Shown here piece by piece: positions 48,665 through 60,590 of a DNA stretch of 64,000 nucleotides. Position 1 is the first letter of the stretch; every line of letters starts with the position of its first letter. The stretch is from Membranipora membranacea (taxonomy: Eukaryota > Bryozoa > Gymnolaemata > Cheilostomatida > Membraniporidae): assembly GCA_914767715.1 (NCBI GenBank), contig OU612065.1, forward strand, positions 4,960,001-5,024,000, read 5' to 3'. The notes beneath the pieces were generated by a model, which worked only from the letters and a program-made list of their open reading frames with translations, was not told where the DNA came from and ran no database searches. The position numbers and the translations under genes were made by a program.

Positions 48665-51600
48665 ATGGGCTGGCTAGCAAAGAAGCTGAGAGTTCACAGC
48701 ATATACATCAGACTCGCTTTTGCTGAGTTCCTGGGAACATGCATCCTCATGGTGAGTACACGATTTGCTGCTGCAATTTGTCAAATCCTTTTACTCAAGA
48801 TATTGATGTGGTTTATTACGTATATAGTGTTTCTTTTCAGTCGATTTGTTATTAATGGGTGTTTAAAATGTTACAGATATTTGGCGATGGGTCAGTTGCT
48901 CAATCTGTTCTTAGTATGAGCGCAAAAGGAGGCTTTCTTTCTATAAATTGGTCGTGGTGTGTGGCTGTTATGTTAGGAGCTTACAGCTGTGTCAATGTTT
49001 CAGGTCAGTCTAAGATTAAGATTAAGCGTACTGTGTATCTGATATATACTAGAAAACTAGAAAATCTAACAACAAAATACTTTCCCTGCTCTGGCTAGGA
49101 AAGAAAACATTATCTATATCGGCTGATGAAATTTTATACTAGAGATGGTACTAACAACTTACATACCGATATAATGATATAGAATAATGGACATTTTCCT
49201 TATGGTTTGCGCGGGAAAAGCTATACATTCTTCAATGCTCTGTTGTGTGAGGATACAGATACGCTGTCATTAGAATTGTAAGCACAGATAATTCTCTAAA
49301 CTAAATTTCTAATATTCAGGTGGTCACATGAATCCAGCGGTTTCTCTGGCCATGGCATGCATTGGCAGACTGTCCTGGAAAAAGCTGCCTGTTTATATGC
49401 TAGCCCAATACCTTGGTGCCTTTACAGGATCTGCTGTAGTTTACCTTGTATACTTTGGTAAGATTTGTTGCTGCACTGATGAATATAGCAGCTTTAGTAT
49501 TCTTGACTGCGACTTAGCTCGGACTTATTATATATATATATAAATGTCATATACATTGTTGTATTCATGTGTTTATGACAAATAACAACAAGATGCCAAA
49601 ATTCTTACTTTAACAAACACTCAAAAGAGTGAAATATTCATGTTTCATTGCTTAAAATCTTTCTTTTTTCATCGAGACTCCAATGAAATTGTTTCTATAC
49701 CCAAAAGTCAATCAATGTGTACCTAATCATGCATAATGATAATATTTACCTGTAGTTTGGACCATATTATAATTTCCATTAATTTTGACAGCAACAACTT
49801 GGGAATAACTGTCTTGTTCAATTAGTGAAGTAGGGTGACTAAACATGTGTGCAAATTCACTTCTCTGGTTGTTTTAATGCAGTTTCATCATTTTAAAGAG
49901 GCAATATCAAATTTCGATGGTGGTGTAAGAGTTGTCGATCCTTCAAACATGACAGCAACAGCTGGAATATTCGCCACATATCCTGCTGGTTATCTATCAG
50001 TAGGAGAGGGACTGGCAGATCAGGTTTGTTCAGAGCATACTAGGACAATGTTGAGTTTCGGTCAGAGCTTCTGCATGGTCATAACATTGAAAAAATCAGC
50101 ACCATCATCAAGTATCTCCTCTTTGTTGTTGAAAATATGTTACTTACTTTCTGCAATGGACTTCCTCATTTTGGATTTGATCAAATTTGATTTGAAAATC
50201 TTTTGAAAATTTTTTCAACAGTTTTGTGTTTTATCATATTTAGATTGTTGGTACTATGATGCTAGTTCTGGCTCTGATGTCATTCACCGACAGGCGTAAT
50301 GCAAACATTCCTCTTTTCCTTGTGCCGGTCATTGCCGGAATGACAGTGCTGGGAATAGGAACATCTTATGCTTTGAACTGCGGTTATGCCATTAATCCTG
50401 CGAGAGATCTCGGCCCGAGACTATTCACTGCGATAGCTGGATGGGGTGGTGAGGTATTCAGGTAAGAAGAAGTTTTTTATCATGATTGACTCTACGCTGA
50501 TTGACTGACAGACTCAGGATCTTATTGCCCCTTGGCTCTCCTCATATGCTGATGGGAGGTTGGTCGCATTGTGGCAAGAACTATGCCTGTTTTTGGTATA
50601 CTATCTATGACTATATTGACTACATTGAATTCCTACTCCTAATTGCTAGTATTCCCATTATCTTGCCGTGTCACGAGCAGAGACTGGTTATATCAATAGT
50701 CTCTGCTGTCACGAGTACATCAGCATGGATCTTTCCAACCAGCGATATCTTTCAAATAATTTGAATTACTATCAGGTGCTCATTATTAATTTACCCCCAT
50801 ACTTTAGTAAGGATTTCATATTCTCACATGTCTTGAGATGTCATTGTAAAGGTGACATTATCAGCCTTTCGGCCTTGACTCAGCTCACCTTATCAGTGTC
50901 ACTGATAATTATTTATAGCTGATTACAGATTATTATATGCAGCTCTTAGAGCATCTATTTTAAAGGCCAGATATACCACTTTAACTTGTGATACATGCTG
51001 TCAAAGAGTAAGGATATATCCTATACTCTGTGATGCAGTTTTCAGAAAAATCCATCAAGTCAGTGGTGTATATGTATATACTGCTGTGAATAAGTTGTAA
51101 TATGTTTTATTATTGGCCGAATACTTACTGGAGTAGTTGTACCTTCATACATATTATATACATGTTATTATTTTCTTTTCATATTGTCAGATACCTGTGG
51201 CGCCATACACAGTTAAAGCCGTTATAACGACATGTATTGCCTACCGCCTTATTTGCCCCCCCCCCCCTGCATGAGGTTGATATTTTACAGTGACATCAAA
51301 CTTTGATTGAATCTGAATTATTTGTTTATTTAACAGCTACAGAAACTACAATTGGTTCTGGATACCAATAGTAGGACCTCATATTGGTGCTATCCTTGGA
51401 TCTCTCATCTATCTACTGCTGATTGAGATTCACTGGCCGGTCGAGCATGACTTAACATACCATGAAGAACAAAATAAAGGAATTAATAGGGCACATTCGA
51501 CAAATAAACCAGGAGAAGACAATGAAGGGCTAGGTGAGGTTAAATACTAACTTTTAAACCTGTTCTCTGACACAGAAATCGACGATGATGATTTTTTGAA

Positions 51601-52948
51601 CGTTTGCTCCTTGAAAAGGTCAGGGTTCAAGATCCACAACCAACTTGACTGAATCCTTTTAGAACGGTTTATTTTGTTTGCAGTTGATTAAACTTTTGCA
51701 AGACATTGATTGTTACCTGAACTCATATTTAGCCGCATTCACTTTGAACAGACCAGCAAAATTACATTAAGCATTCCAGACTTTTTTGTCAACAGATAAT
51801 GATATAGAACAGGGAGAGCCTTGATTCTTGAGAGAGACCCTCCCTCATTTCTCATGATGATAATCACCAAAATATCTAATCTTGGGTTTCTCTGTTAATC
51901 TGATATTAAACTAGATAAAACTTGACAAGTTAGGAGTTCCAACATATCTTTTAACTTTTATTAATTCATTTTTGACGGATAGGCAGCAATTTGCACGCTT
52001 GGGCAACTCTCAATCCACCCCTTTAAACTGTGATATTGGATGCCCTCAGGGTTGTGTGCTTTCACCAATTTTATTTTCTATATACACCGATTTTATTCAA
52101 ACAGAGCATGAGAGTATCAAGATTTTAAAATACGCTGATGACATGGCAATCATAGGGCTTTTAGATTTTAAAACTGATGCATCCTTTTATTGTAATGCCA
52201 CTGAGGAAGTTTTAGAGAAATGCAAACCTGTCAATCTTTTAATTAATGCCAAGAAGACTAAAGAGATGGTTCTGAGCTTCAGTAGAACGCATGCTATTTA
52301 TGATTATTTATTTATCAATGGCAGTCCAATTGAGAAAGTGGAGCATTTTAAATACCTTGGTGTTATTTTTAGCAACAGACTCAAATGGCATGAACACTGT
52401 ACTATACCTAAATAAATACCTAATAAATCTAAATCTAAAATCTAAACAGCCTGTCAGCATGAATGATTAGCGTTATTTAAACCAATGTCTTTAACTCCTT
52501 GTTTAAACACTGCACTATAATTGTAATTACCACTACATATATGTTTTGGTTTACTAAAACCTACTGTGGTAATTCACTGCCGCTCTCAAAGGTTCATCCT
52601 AGAAACAGAACAACCAAATATTTCTGTCAGTGTTCCAAGTTACTGTTAACAACTAGCAAAAATAGTGGCAATACAGTCTTCCCAGCTTGTTTCGGCAGCT
52701 GCTCTTACCGGTAGCACAGGACACCCCTGACATCACTTCCACTGTACTATAATTATTGTTTTGTCTTGTACTCATTAATATTCTGTAGGGTTTCCTCCTC
52801 ACCCTCAACAGCTTTTGAGAATTTTTACTCCAATTACTTGAAGAGTGGAAGTCAGAAGATATCAAGTCAGCAAAAGCTAGAAGCCTTACATAGACTGAAG
52901 GCTTCGTCTAGCAAAGGAATTATACGGAAAGATGTATTCACCATTTAA
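48665..52948 (+). CDS. aquaglyceroporin, tandem copy A
   Basis: Exons: 48665-48751, 48877-49003, 49320-49457, 49899-50023, 50244-50461, 51337-51533, 52812-52948, giving 342 aa. If exon 6 is read through instead, translation stops at 51550 (302 aa, end GEVKY). This is a six-helix MIP channel: NPAVS in loop B ([11 protein letters not shown]) and NPARD in loop E ([21 protein letters not shown]). The Asp after the second NPA-Arg and the long loop before it mark glycerol-conducting aquaglyceroporins (AQP3/7/9/10 group), not water-only channels. Exon 7 is inferred from a good acceptor (CCCTCAACAG) in phase with donor CTAG|GTGAGG; it adds the charged tail AFENFYSNYLKSGSQK...RKDVFTI. The exon-4 acceptor is AAAG instead of the CAG seen in copy B. 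A LINE lies in the last intron. Confidence 0.92.
51256..51267. repeat. poly(C) tract, 12 bp
   Basis: A run of C in the intron before aquaporin A exon 6. It is not conserved at this length in copy B. Confidence 0.85.
51912..52447 (+). mobile_element. 5'-truncated L2-like LINE
   Basis: An ORF at 51972-52415 carries the RT palm: GCPQGCVLSPILFSIYTDFI, KILKYADDMAIIGLL, NAKKTKEMVLSFSRT and FKYLGVIFSNRLKWHEH. It ends in a TAAATC/CTAAA simple-repeat tail. These motifs are typical of L2/Maui-type LINEs. The matching intron of aquaporin copy B lacks it: sequence before 51911 and after 52447 is contiguous near 59345-59350 in copy B. A possible 5-bp duplication TAAAC brackets it. Confidence 0.88.
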
Positions 52949-55032
52949 AAAAAAAAGATTTCAAGTTGGAAATTCCGTCGAATAATCCGCATGAGAATCA
53001 TCCAGTTGGACAGGAAAGATGGTTTATTTATTTTACTTCAATTTTGTTGAAGTTCCATAACCATATTCATCCAAGGTTTGGGTTTGATGGGTATGGATAA
53101 AATGGCATGGCAGTAGTAATATTTCAGCGTTGTATAATTTACAGCCCTATTTTAATGTATTTTAAATATAGCTGGTTGGATAGACCCATTTATCAGAGTG
53201 AATGACCTATAGTACACCAATATGGATGGAACACAAGCAAGAGTCGTTTGACACCGTAATTTGGTTTTATGAGGGATGCATACAAAAATAATCACATCTT
53301 GTTTTCCCTAATTCCAATGTAATAATTTTGTATCATATTTCACTTGGCAATAATTTTTGTTTGATTGATTCCTACCAGTAACACAGATACATGATACATG
53401 AAACTTCCATGTGATACGTCCATGTGATACTTTCACAAATATAAAATAGTATAATAACTCCACATCTTCATTGAAGCCAGGTGAGCATTTAGCGAACTGT
53501 GCACTGTTCCACTTCCGTTCCTCCAATAATCTAACCAGAGATTGATAGGACTTTTACGATTTATAGGGCTAATACTTCTAGAACTAGTCTCAAACAGAAA
53601 TATCTATCACAAGTTTCCCCTATACTGAATCATGGGTATCCTTGTATGGCAAAGAGAAATCCACATTCTTCAGTAAACATATTGTTGGCCAATCAAAGTG
53701 CTTAAAAAAACATTTCATATGTTAGAATCGCAAAGTTTTATTGTGGAGTTAATAGCGCCAGTGAGGCTATAGATGCAAAATATTGGAGGCGAGTTAATAG
53801 AGAATTATGCTATGACAATTTCCTAGCTACCTTCAGTACCCTCAGAAGATTTAGGTATAGGATCGTAGTGATAAAACATCATCTTCAATGTTTAATCAAA
53901 GCCATCATCTACTGAAGATTTACCCACCTGGGTCAAATACGATGGCTTGAGAGACATCTGAATTCTCGTGGATTTTCCAAACAATCGGAAAATATCTCAA
54001 TGCTTGCTCAATACAATAGTCTTTATGCGATTTCTGCATTATTCAACGTGGTGAAGGAGTTATCATGAGCAAATGAGTTACCAACTATATGAGAAAATTG
54101 ACCCTAGCCAGTATACCTAACAACCAAGACTAGGTGCGAACATACTTCCAACTCATTGATGGCCTCGCCTCATGGCAAGCATGATAAACCAAAAGTTTGA
54201 TTCATGCAATCAGCAGGAAAATACTTGTCAAATGCATTTAATAGCCTCGAGACAGCCCTCATTATAGACAAGATGAAAGCCCATGACTTCAAAAATATTT
54301 GAAAGATATTTTTGCATTCTTATCCTGTGTTCTATTTTAATTATCACATGATAATACCGGATCTAACAATAAATTGAATTAAACTAAACCCCCCTTTCAT
54401 TCAGGCAGATAATATTGTTTCCCAAAAAAAAACTTAGACAGAATGCAATTTATTAACTATTGGTATGTCCTGGAATACAAACTGTCAACAAAAAATAGAA
54501 TTTCCAATGATTGAATCGCCGTGGCAACAATTTGTGCACAATAAGCTTAAATTCGCTGAGTCAGGATGTCATTTGTATAAAGTTTTTACTGAAAGGCATG
54601 ATAAAACAAAAATAGACATAAAAATACGCTGTGTTGTGTAAGGTATAAGGATAGAAGTGGAGAGAGCGAGGTCCTGGCCGGAATCAAACACAGCTTACAC
54701 TTGGTGGCGCTTTCCTATTGGCATGTCGAGATTTATTGATGATGGTTAACTTGTAGATCGAGTTTGTATTTTATCTATATAGTATATTTATTTTATGATC
54801 ATAAGAGCCTGCTTGTAAAACAGACAGAACCTGCTCACTATCTTAAGTTGAGGAGATAACCAATGAAATCAAACTTTGCAGATGAAGATATAGACATGGA
54901 TATTTAATTGGGACATAAAACAGGATCAAAATATAAAAGGAGAAGTCTAGGCATTGTTAACTACATTTGTTGTGTAGCTCTAACGTTTCCGTGAAATATT
55001 CTCATTAGGAGTGAGAATTCATATCCTTAACC
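52949..55032. other. intergenic region between aquaporin copies
   Basis: No supported exon; the one minus-strand ORF (53308-53526) has no domain. The last part, from about 54796, is similar to 48463-48664 upstream of copy A (CATAAGAGCCTGCTTGTAAA), so the duplicated unit includes the promoter. Confidence 0.5.
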
Positions 55033-58000
55033 ATGGGCTGGCTAGCAAAGAAGCTGAGAGTGCACAACATATACATCAGACTCGCTTTTGCTGAGTTCCT
55101 GGGAACATGCATCCTCATTGTGAGTACACGATTTGCTGTTGCAATTTGTCAAATCCTTTTACTCAAGATATTGATGTGGTTTATTACGTATATAGTGTTT
55201 CTTTTCAGTCGATTTGTTATTAATGGGTGTTTAAAATGTTACAGATATTTGGCGATGGGTCAGTTGCTCAATCTGTTCTTAGTATGAGCGCAAAAGGAGG
55301 CTTTCTTTCTATAAATTGGTCGTGGTGTGTGGCTGTTATGTTAGGAGCTTACAGCTGTGTCAATGTTTCAGGTCAGTCTAAGATTAAGATTAAGCGTACT
55401 GTGTATCTGATATATACTAGAAAACTAGAAAATCTAACAACAAAATACTTTCCCTGCTCTGGCTAGGAAAGAAAACATTATCTATATCGGCTGATGAAAT
55501 TTTATACTAGAGATGGTACTAACAACTTACATACCGATATAATGATATAGAATAATGGACATTTTCCTTATGGTTTGCGCGGGAAAAGCTATACATTCTT
55601 CAATGCTCTGTTGTGTGAGGATACAGATACGCTGTCATTAGAATTGTAAGCACAGATAATTCTCTAAACTAAATTTCTAATATTCAGGTGGTCACATCAA
55701 TCCAGCGGTTTCTCTGGCCATGGCATGCATTGGCAGACTGTCCTGGAAAAAGCTGCCTGTTTATATGCTAGCCCAATACCTTGGAGCCTTTACAGGAGCT
55801 GCTGTGGTTTACCTGGTATACTTTGGTAAGATTGTTTGCTGCACTGATTGACATGTGGACTCAATATGTGTAACAAAATTATAGAAAAGCATATGTACCT
55901 CATTTGCTGTAAACATGAGATACTCATGGCGGTACCTACGGGTATATGATGGTACTTGTACTTACATGGTGTTATTAGAAGGCTACCAATACATATGAAT
56001 GAATAGGCGCAAACACATGGGTGATGTTGATGGCATTCTATTATCAACCACCGCCCAACCAATGGATGGTAATGGAATGCCACTACCAGCAACCCCTGTC
56101 AGAGTTGGAGCACTTAACTAGCATGTGGCTTGTGTTTGATGAAGAAGAGTTTGTTATGATTTGCATAACGTAGCATAACATAACATAACATAGATGTACA
56201 TATACCCTTTATTTTGCACACCATTCAGAGTAATTTACACACTAACCTAGCTATCCTAACTAGTTCAGCTTAATAACAGCAGCTATAGTAATCTTCACTG
56301 CCATTTAGCTTGGACTTACATTCTCCACGTTATTGTATATATAAATAACATAAACATACAAGTATTTATATGTTTATGATGAATAGTGGCTAGATGCCTT
56401 AAATATGATACGTTTTTTTAAACACTAAAAATGTGAAGTATTCATATTTTATTGTACAAAAATCATCATTTTTTTTCTAGACTCTAATATAAAATTGTTC
56501 CTATAAACCACATCCTTGTACATCCCATAGACAAAGTGTTCTTTTCTATGGTGTACCCAATCATAGTGATGATATTTACCTATAGTTTGTACCATAATTC
56601 CCTGTATTTTTGACAGTAACAATTTTGGAATAACTGTCATATTCAATGCATGTGAATTGGAGATACTAAACATGTTTACCGCCAAATGTATTTATTCCAG
56701 TTATTTTAATGTAGTTTTATCTTCGTTTACAGAGGCAATATCAAACTACGATGGTGGTGTAAGGGTTGTCGATCCTTCAAACATGACAGCAACAGCTGGA
56801 ATATTCGCCACATATCCTGCTGGTTATCTGTCAGTAGGGGAGGGACTGGCCGATCAGGTTTGTGCAGATCATTGTGGGGCCATGTCGACAATAGGTCAGA
56901 CCTTCTGCCAAATCAGAATATTACATGGAAAAAGCAAGAATCAGCTCTATCATTCAAAATCTCCTTTGTTTTATAATATGTAACTTACTTTCTATACAGC
57001 TGGCCATGGAACTTCAACTTCCTCATTTAGATATGCGACCTTCAATTTATTTGAAAAACGATTCGAAATTTGTTCAGCAGTTTTGTGTTTTATCATGTTT
57101 AGATTGTCGGTACTATGATGTTGGTTCTGGCTCTGATGTCATTCACTGACAGGCGGAACGCAAACATTCCTGTATTCCTGGTGCCTGTAGTCGCCGGAAT
57201 GACAGTGCTGGTAATAGGGACAGCTTATGGTTTGAACTGTGGTTATGCCATTAATCCTGCAAGAGATCTTGGGCCGAGACTGTTCACTGCGATAGCTGGA
57301 TGGGGTGGTGAGGTATTCAGGTAATAAAGAAGTTTATCATTATGATTGACTCTCACACACCAAGGAGTTAAAGTCAAAGTTAAAGAGTTAACTCCTTGCA
57401 CACACCCTTCGCTCTCTTTAAATGCTGTCAGGAGTATGGTGGCGTTTCAAGGCAAGAACTAAGCCTGTATTTTGACTATTTATAAATGATTATACTCAAT
57501 TACTACCCCTATTATTATTATTATCTTTATTACTAACTATTGGTAGCAGACTAAAAATTAGCAGCGACCCTTATAGATTTTTGTAGAAAAAGAGGAGGCA
57601 TCCTGGGTATAAAAAGTGAAATATAAAAACTGATCAGTTTAGTTTATCCTTTATAATTAATACAGCCGGCATTGCAATACTTCATTAGTACTGTGCTCGA
57701 TCTCAGAGCAGAGCTACACTTGGTGTCTGTCTGGCTTTGTTTTAGTCTGGCTGATCGGCGTAGAATAGAAGGGATTGGCTATAGCAGTTTGTTGTTGCAG
57801 TGTGCTGGTTTTCCTACTTTTCTAGCGTAATCAGTACATGATTTATCTAGAAATGTGGCGAGCGAGATGATATTAAGAGCAGACAGGCGCTCTTCATTGC
57901 TATCGTGGCCCGGGCAGATGATTCTCAGAGAGAGATTTTCTAAGCTGGTTGGTCGCTCAAGTGCGTCTACTGATTTGTCATCGGATACCCCTAAATCCTA

Positions 58001-58955
58001 GTATCTTGGTGTGTCACGAGTAGAGACTATAGATACATCAATAGTCTCTGCTGTCACGAGTATATCAGCATGGATTTTCCCACCGGCGATGTCTTCTGAA
58101 TAATTTTATTCATCATGTGCTTATTATCAGTTTAACACCATGCTTTATTAAGGAGTTCTTATTCTCACATGACTTGAGATAATATTATTGTAAAGGTGAC
58201 ATTATGGGCCTTTCGGCCTTGACTCAGCTCACCTTATCAGTGTCACTGATAATCATTTATAGCTGATTACAGATTATTATATGTAGCTCTTTGAAAGGCC
58301 AGATAAACCACTCGAACATCGTGATGCGATACTGTCCTTTAAAAAGTCAATGAAATCAGTGGCAAATGTGGCGTTGATATGTGTATATTGCTGTGAATGA
58401 GAAGTGATATATTTTAATATCCGCCAAATACCAGTTGTGGAGTAGTGCAAACTGCACAAACATTCACATTCACACATTACTTTATGTTATTAAAAGATAC
58501 CTGTGGGGCCATACACCGTTTATTCCGTATGCACTCACATTAAACAATTTATCAAGCAAACTGGAAATTGAGTACGCACATCGACATGCAAATTCTTATC
58601 GATGTTTAGTCCTCAACCTTTAACGCCACCATCAACCAACCACCGACCATAACAAGATCTAGAGCTTACAAATTTATATTGCCAACAGCCTTGTTGACCC
58701 CCCTGAATTATTTGTTTATTTAACAGCTACAGAAACTACAATTGGTTCTGGGTACCAATAGTCGGACCTCATATTGGTGCTATCCTCGGATCTCTCATCT
58801 ATTTGCTTCTGGTTGAGATTCACTGGCCGGTCGAGCATGACTTGACATACCATGAAGATTGTGACGAACAAAATAAAGGAATGAATAGGTCACATTCGAC
58901 AAATAACACAGGAGAAGACAATGAAGGGCTAGGTGAGGTTGATACTAACTTTTAA
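55033..58955 (+). CDS. aquaglyceroporin, tandem copy B
   Basis: Six exons: 55033-55119, 55245-55371, 55688-55825, 56733-56857, 57103-57320, 58727-58955, giving 307 aa. The architecture equals copy A exon for exon, with loop B HINPAVS and loop [12 protein letters not shown], so it is also a predicted glycerol/water channel in the plasma membrane. Residue differences are few (Ile for Met before the first NPA; Val-Val-Ala for Val-Ile-Ala near FLVPV). The tail differs: three extra codons (DCD) and GEVDTNF before the stop. Copy A has one extra base there and ends GEVKY if unspliced. The donor-like CTAGGTGAGG is present, but no counterpart of the copy A exon 7 was found downstream. The exon-4 acceptor is a normal TTTACAG. 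Confidence 0.95.
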
Positions 58956-60590
58956 ACCGTTTAGACACCAAAATCAGTGATGATGATTTTTTGAGCGTTT
59001 GCTCCTTGAAAAGGTCAGGGTTCAAGATCCATAACCAACTTGGCGGAATCCTTCTAGAATGATTTATCTTGTTGCAGTTGATTAGACTTTTGCAAGACAT
59101 TGATTGTTACCTGAACTCATATTTAGCTGCATTAATTTGAACAGAATGAAGACCTGACATGTTATGGCCAGCATAACTATATCAAGCATTTAAGACTTTT
59201 TTATCAACAGTTAAGCTAATTTTTGAGAACATGGAGAGTGAGCGACGTAAGATCTTTTGTTGATTTTGTGAGAGACCCTCCCTCATTTCTCATGATGACA
59301 ATCACTAAAATATCTAAGCTTGGATTCAATCTGTTAATCTGATAATAAACATCCTGTCAGCATGAATGATTAGTGCACTATATTGTAATTATCATAACAT
59401 ATATGTTTTAGTTTACTAAAACCTACAGTGGTAATTCACTGCAGCTCTTAATAACTGCTATGGAAAGGTAACGCTTTTGCTCAACAGACCACCTATGATT
59501 ATAGAAACACTTTATAAATAGCAAATGTCTAGGATTATCTGAGAGCCATATGACTAACTTATCCGGAATAAGCAGCATCCAGCCTTTCTTCAATTTTGTA
59601 TCAAGTCCATTTAAAAAGTTTGGATCGCGAGCGATATTTGCTGTTCCAAGAGTAGATAGTCATAAGGCTCTCACTCAAACTTAGACACTTTGAACTTCTG
59701 CTAGCATTTTGCTGTTTGCCTTCTGCTGAAAGCTCTCATGAGATGATGATATACAAACTAGATCCAATGTTACATTATCAACCATTATCATCAACCTACC
59801 CCTATCTAAAACGGATTTCGGGTATATTTTTTTTAGTTGCTGATTGTGTTCTAGAAAAAAGGCCGACACAGCATCTCACCAATACAGTATCGGTTAGATT
59901 GAAATAAAATATTTATGCTATGCATCGCTGGTGCACTGATATTCCAGTATTATGTTTTATTTGGAATTGCAAGTATTTATTGCAGAATAAATTTTGTTAA
60001 TTTTTAAGCGATAATGGATATATGCTCTTCTTTGATCTCTCCTGGGTTGGGACACGGATGTAAATCAGTTAATTAGAGTAAGATTTTGACTGGTGTGAAA
60101 TAGTTTTCATGGGTTTCATAAACTGGTTGGACCCTAGGATTACTTTGTAGACCGGTTTACACTCGGATAAATTGGTATTTGGTGATTCTCTACATGTAAA
60201 TGTATTAACTCAGGTCAGTGCCAACCAAAACAGCTGCATTCTAACAGTTGTGTGAGTATTCACACTATTGGAGTGTACAACAGTACAAGATCCTTATTGA
60301 CTGTCTAACAAACTTATTTTCCAATGGTTGTGCAAAACTCAGGTTAATCTGAACTAAGCTGTTTCCATATCAACAATTGGAGACTGGAGTAGCGTATGGT
60401 ACATGGAGATATAGATTAGCCATGACAATTTCTGTGCCGTGCAGAGGCCCAGATAACGCCGTCCCTCTGCCCTCACCTATGTCCCGTGCTCTCTGCTATC
60501 TGTTGAACAAACAAAGAAACAGGTCTAATCTCTGAATGAATGCATCACAGACAATGAAATCTTCAACACAATCTCTCTGCCAGTCAGTTG
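58956..60590. other. intergenic region, aquaporin B to carboxylesterase
   Basis: Sequence to about 59465 is similar to the copy A last intron minus its LINE. AATAAA at about 59345 may be the copy B poly(A) signal. An open stretch IQPFFNFVSSPFKKFGSRAI near 59578-59690 could be coding but has no in-phase acceptor from the aquaporin. The rest shows nothing recognised. Confidence 0.4.

Noticed and set aside
59681-59907. overlapping ORFs on both strands
   Set aside because: No splice partners, domains or codon pattern to support them.
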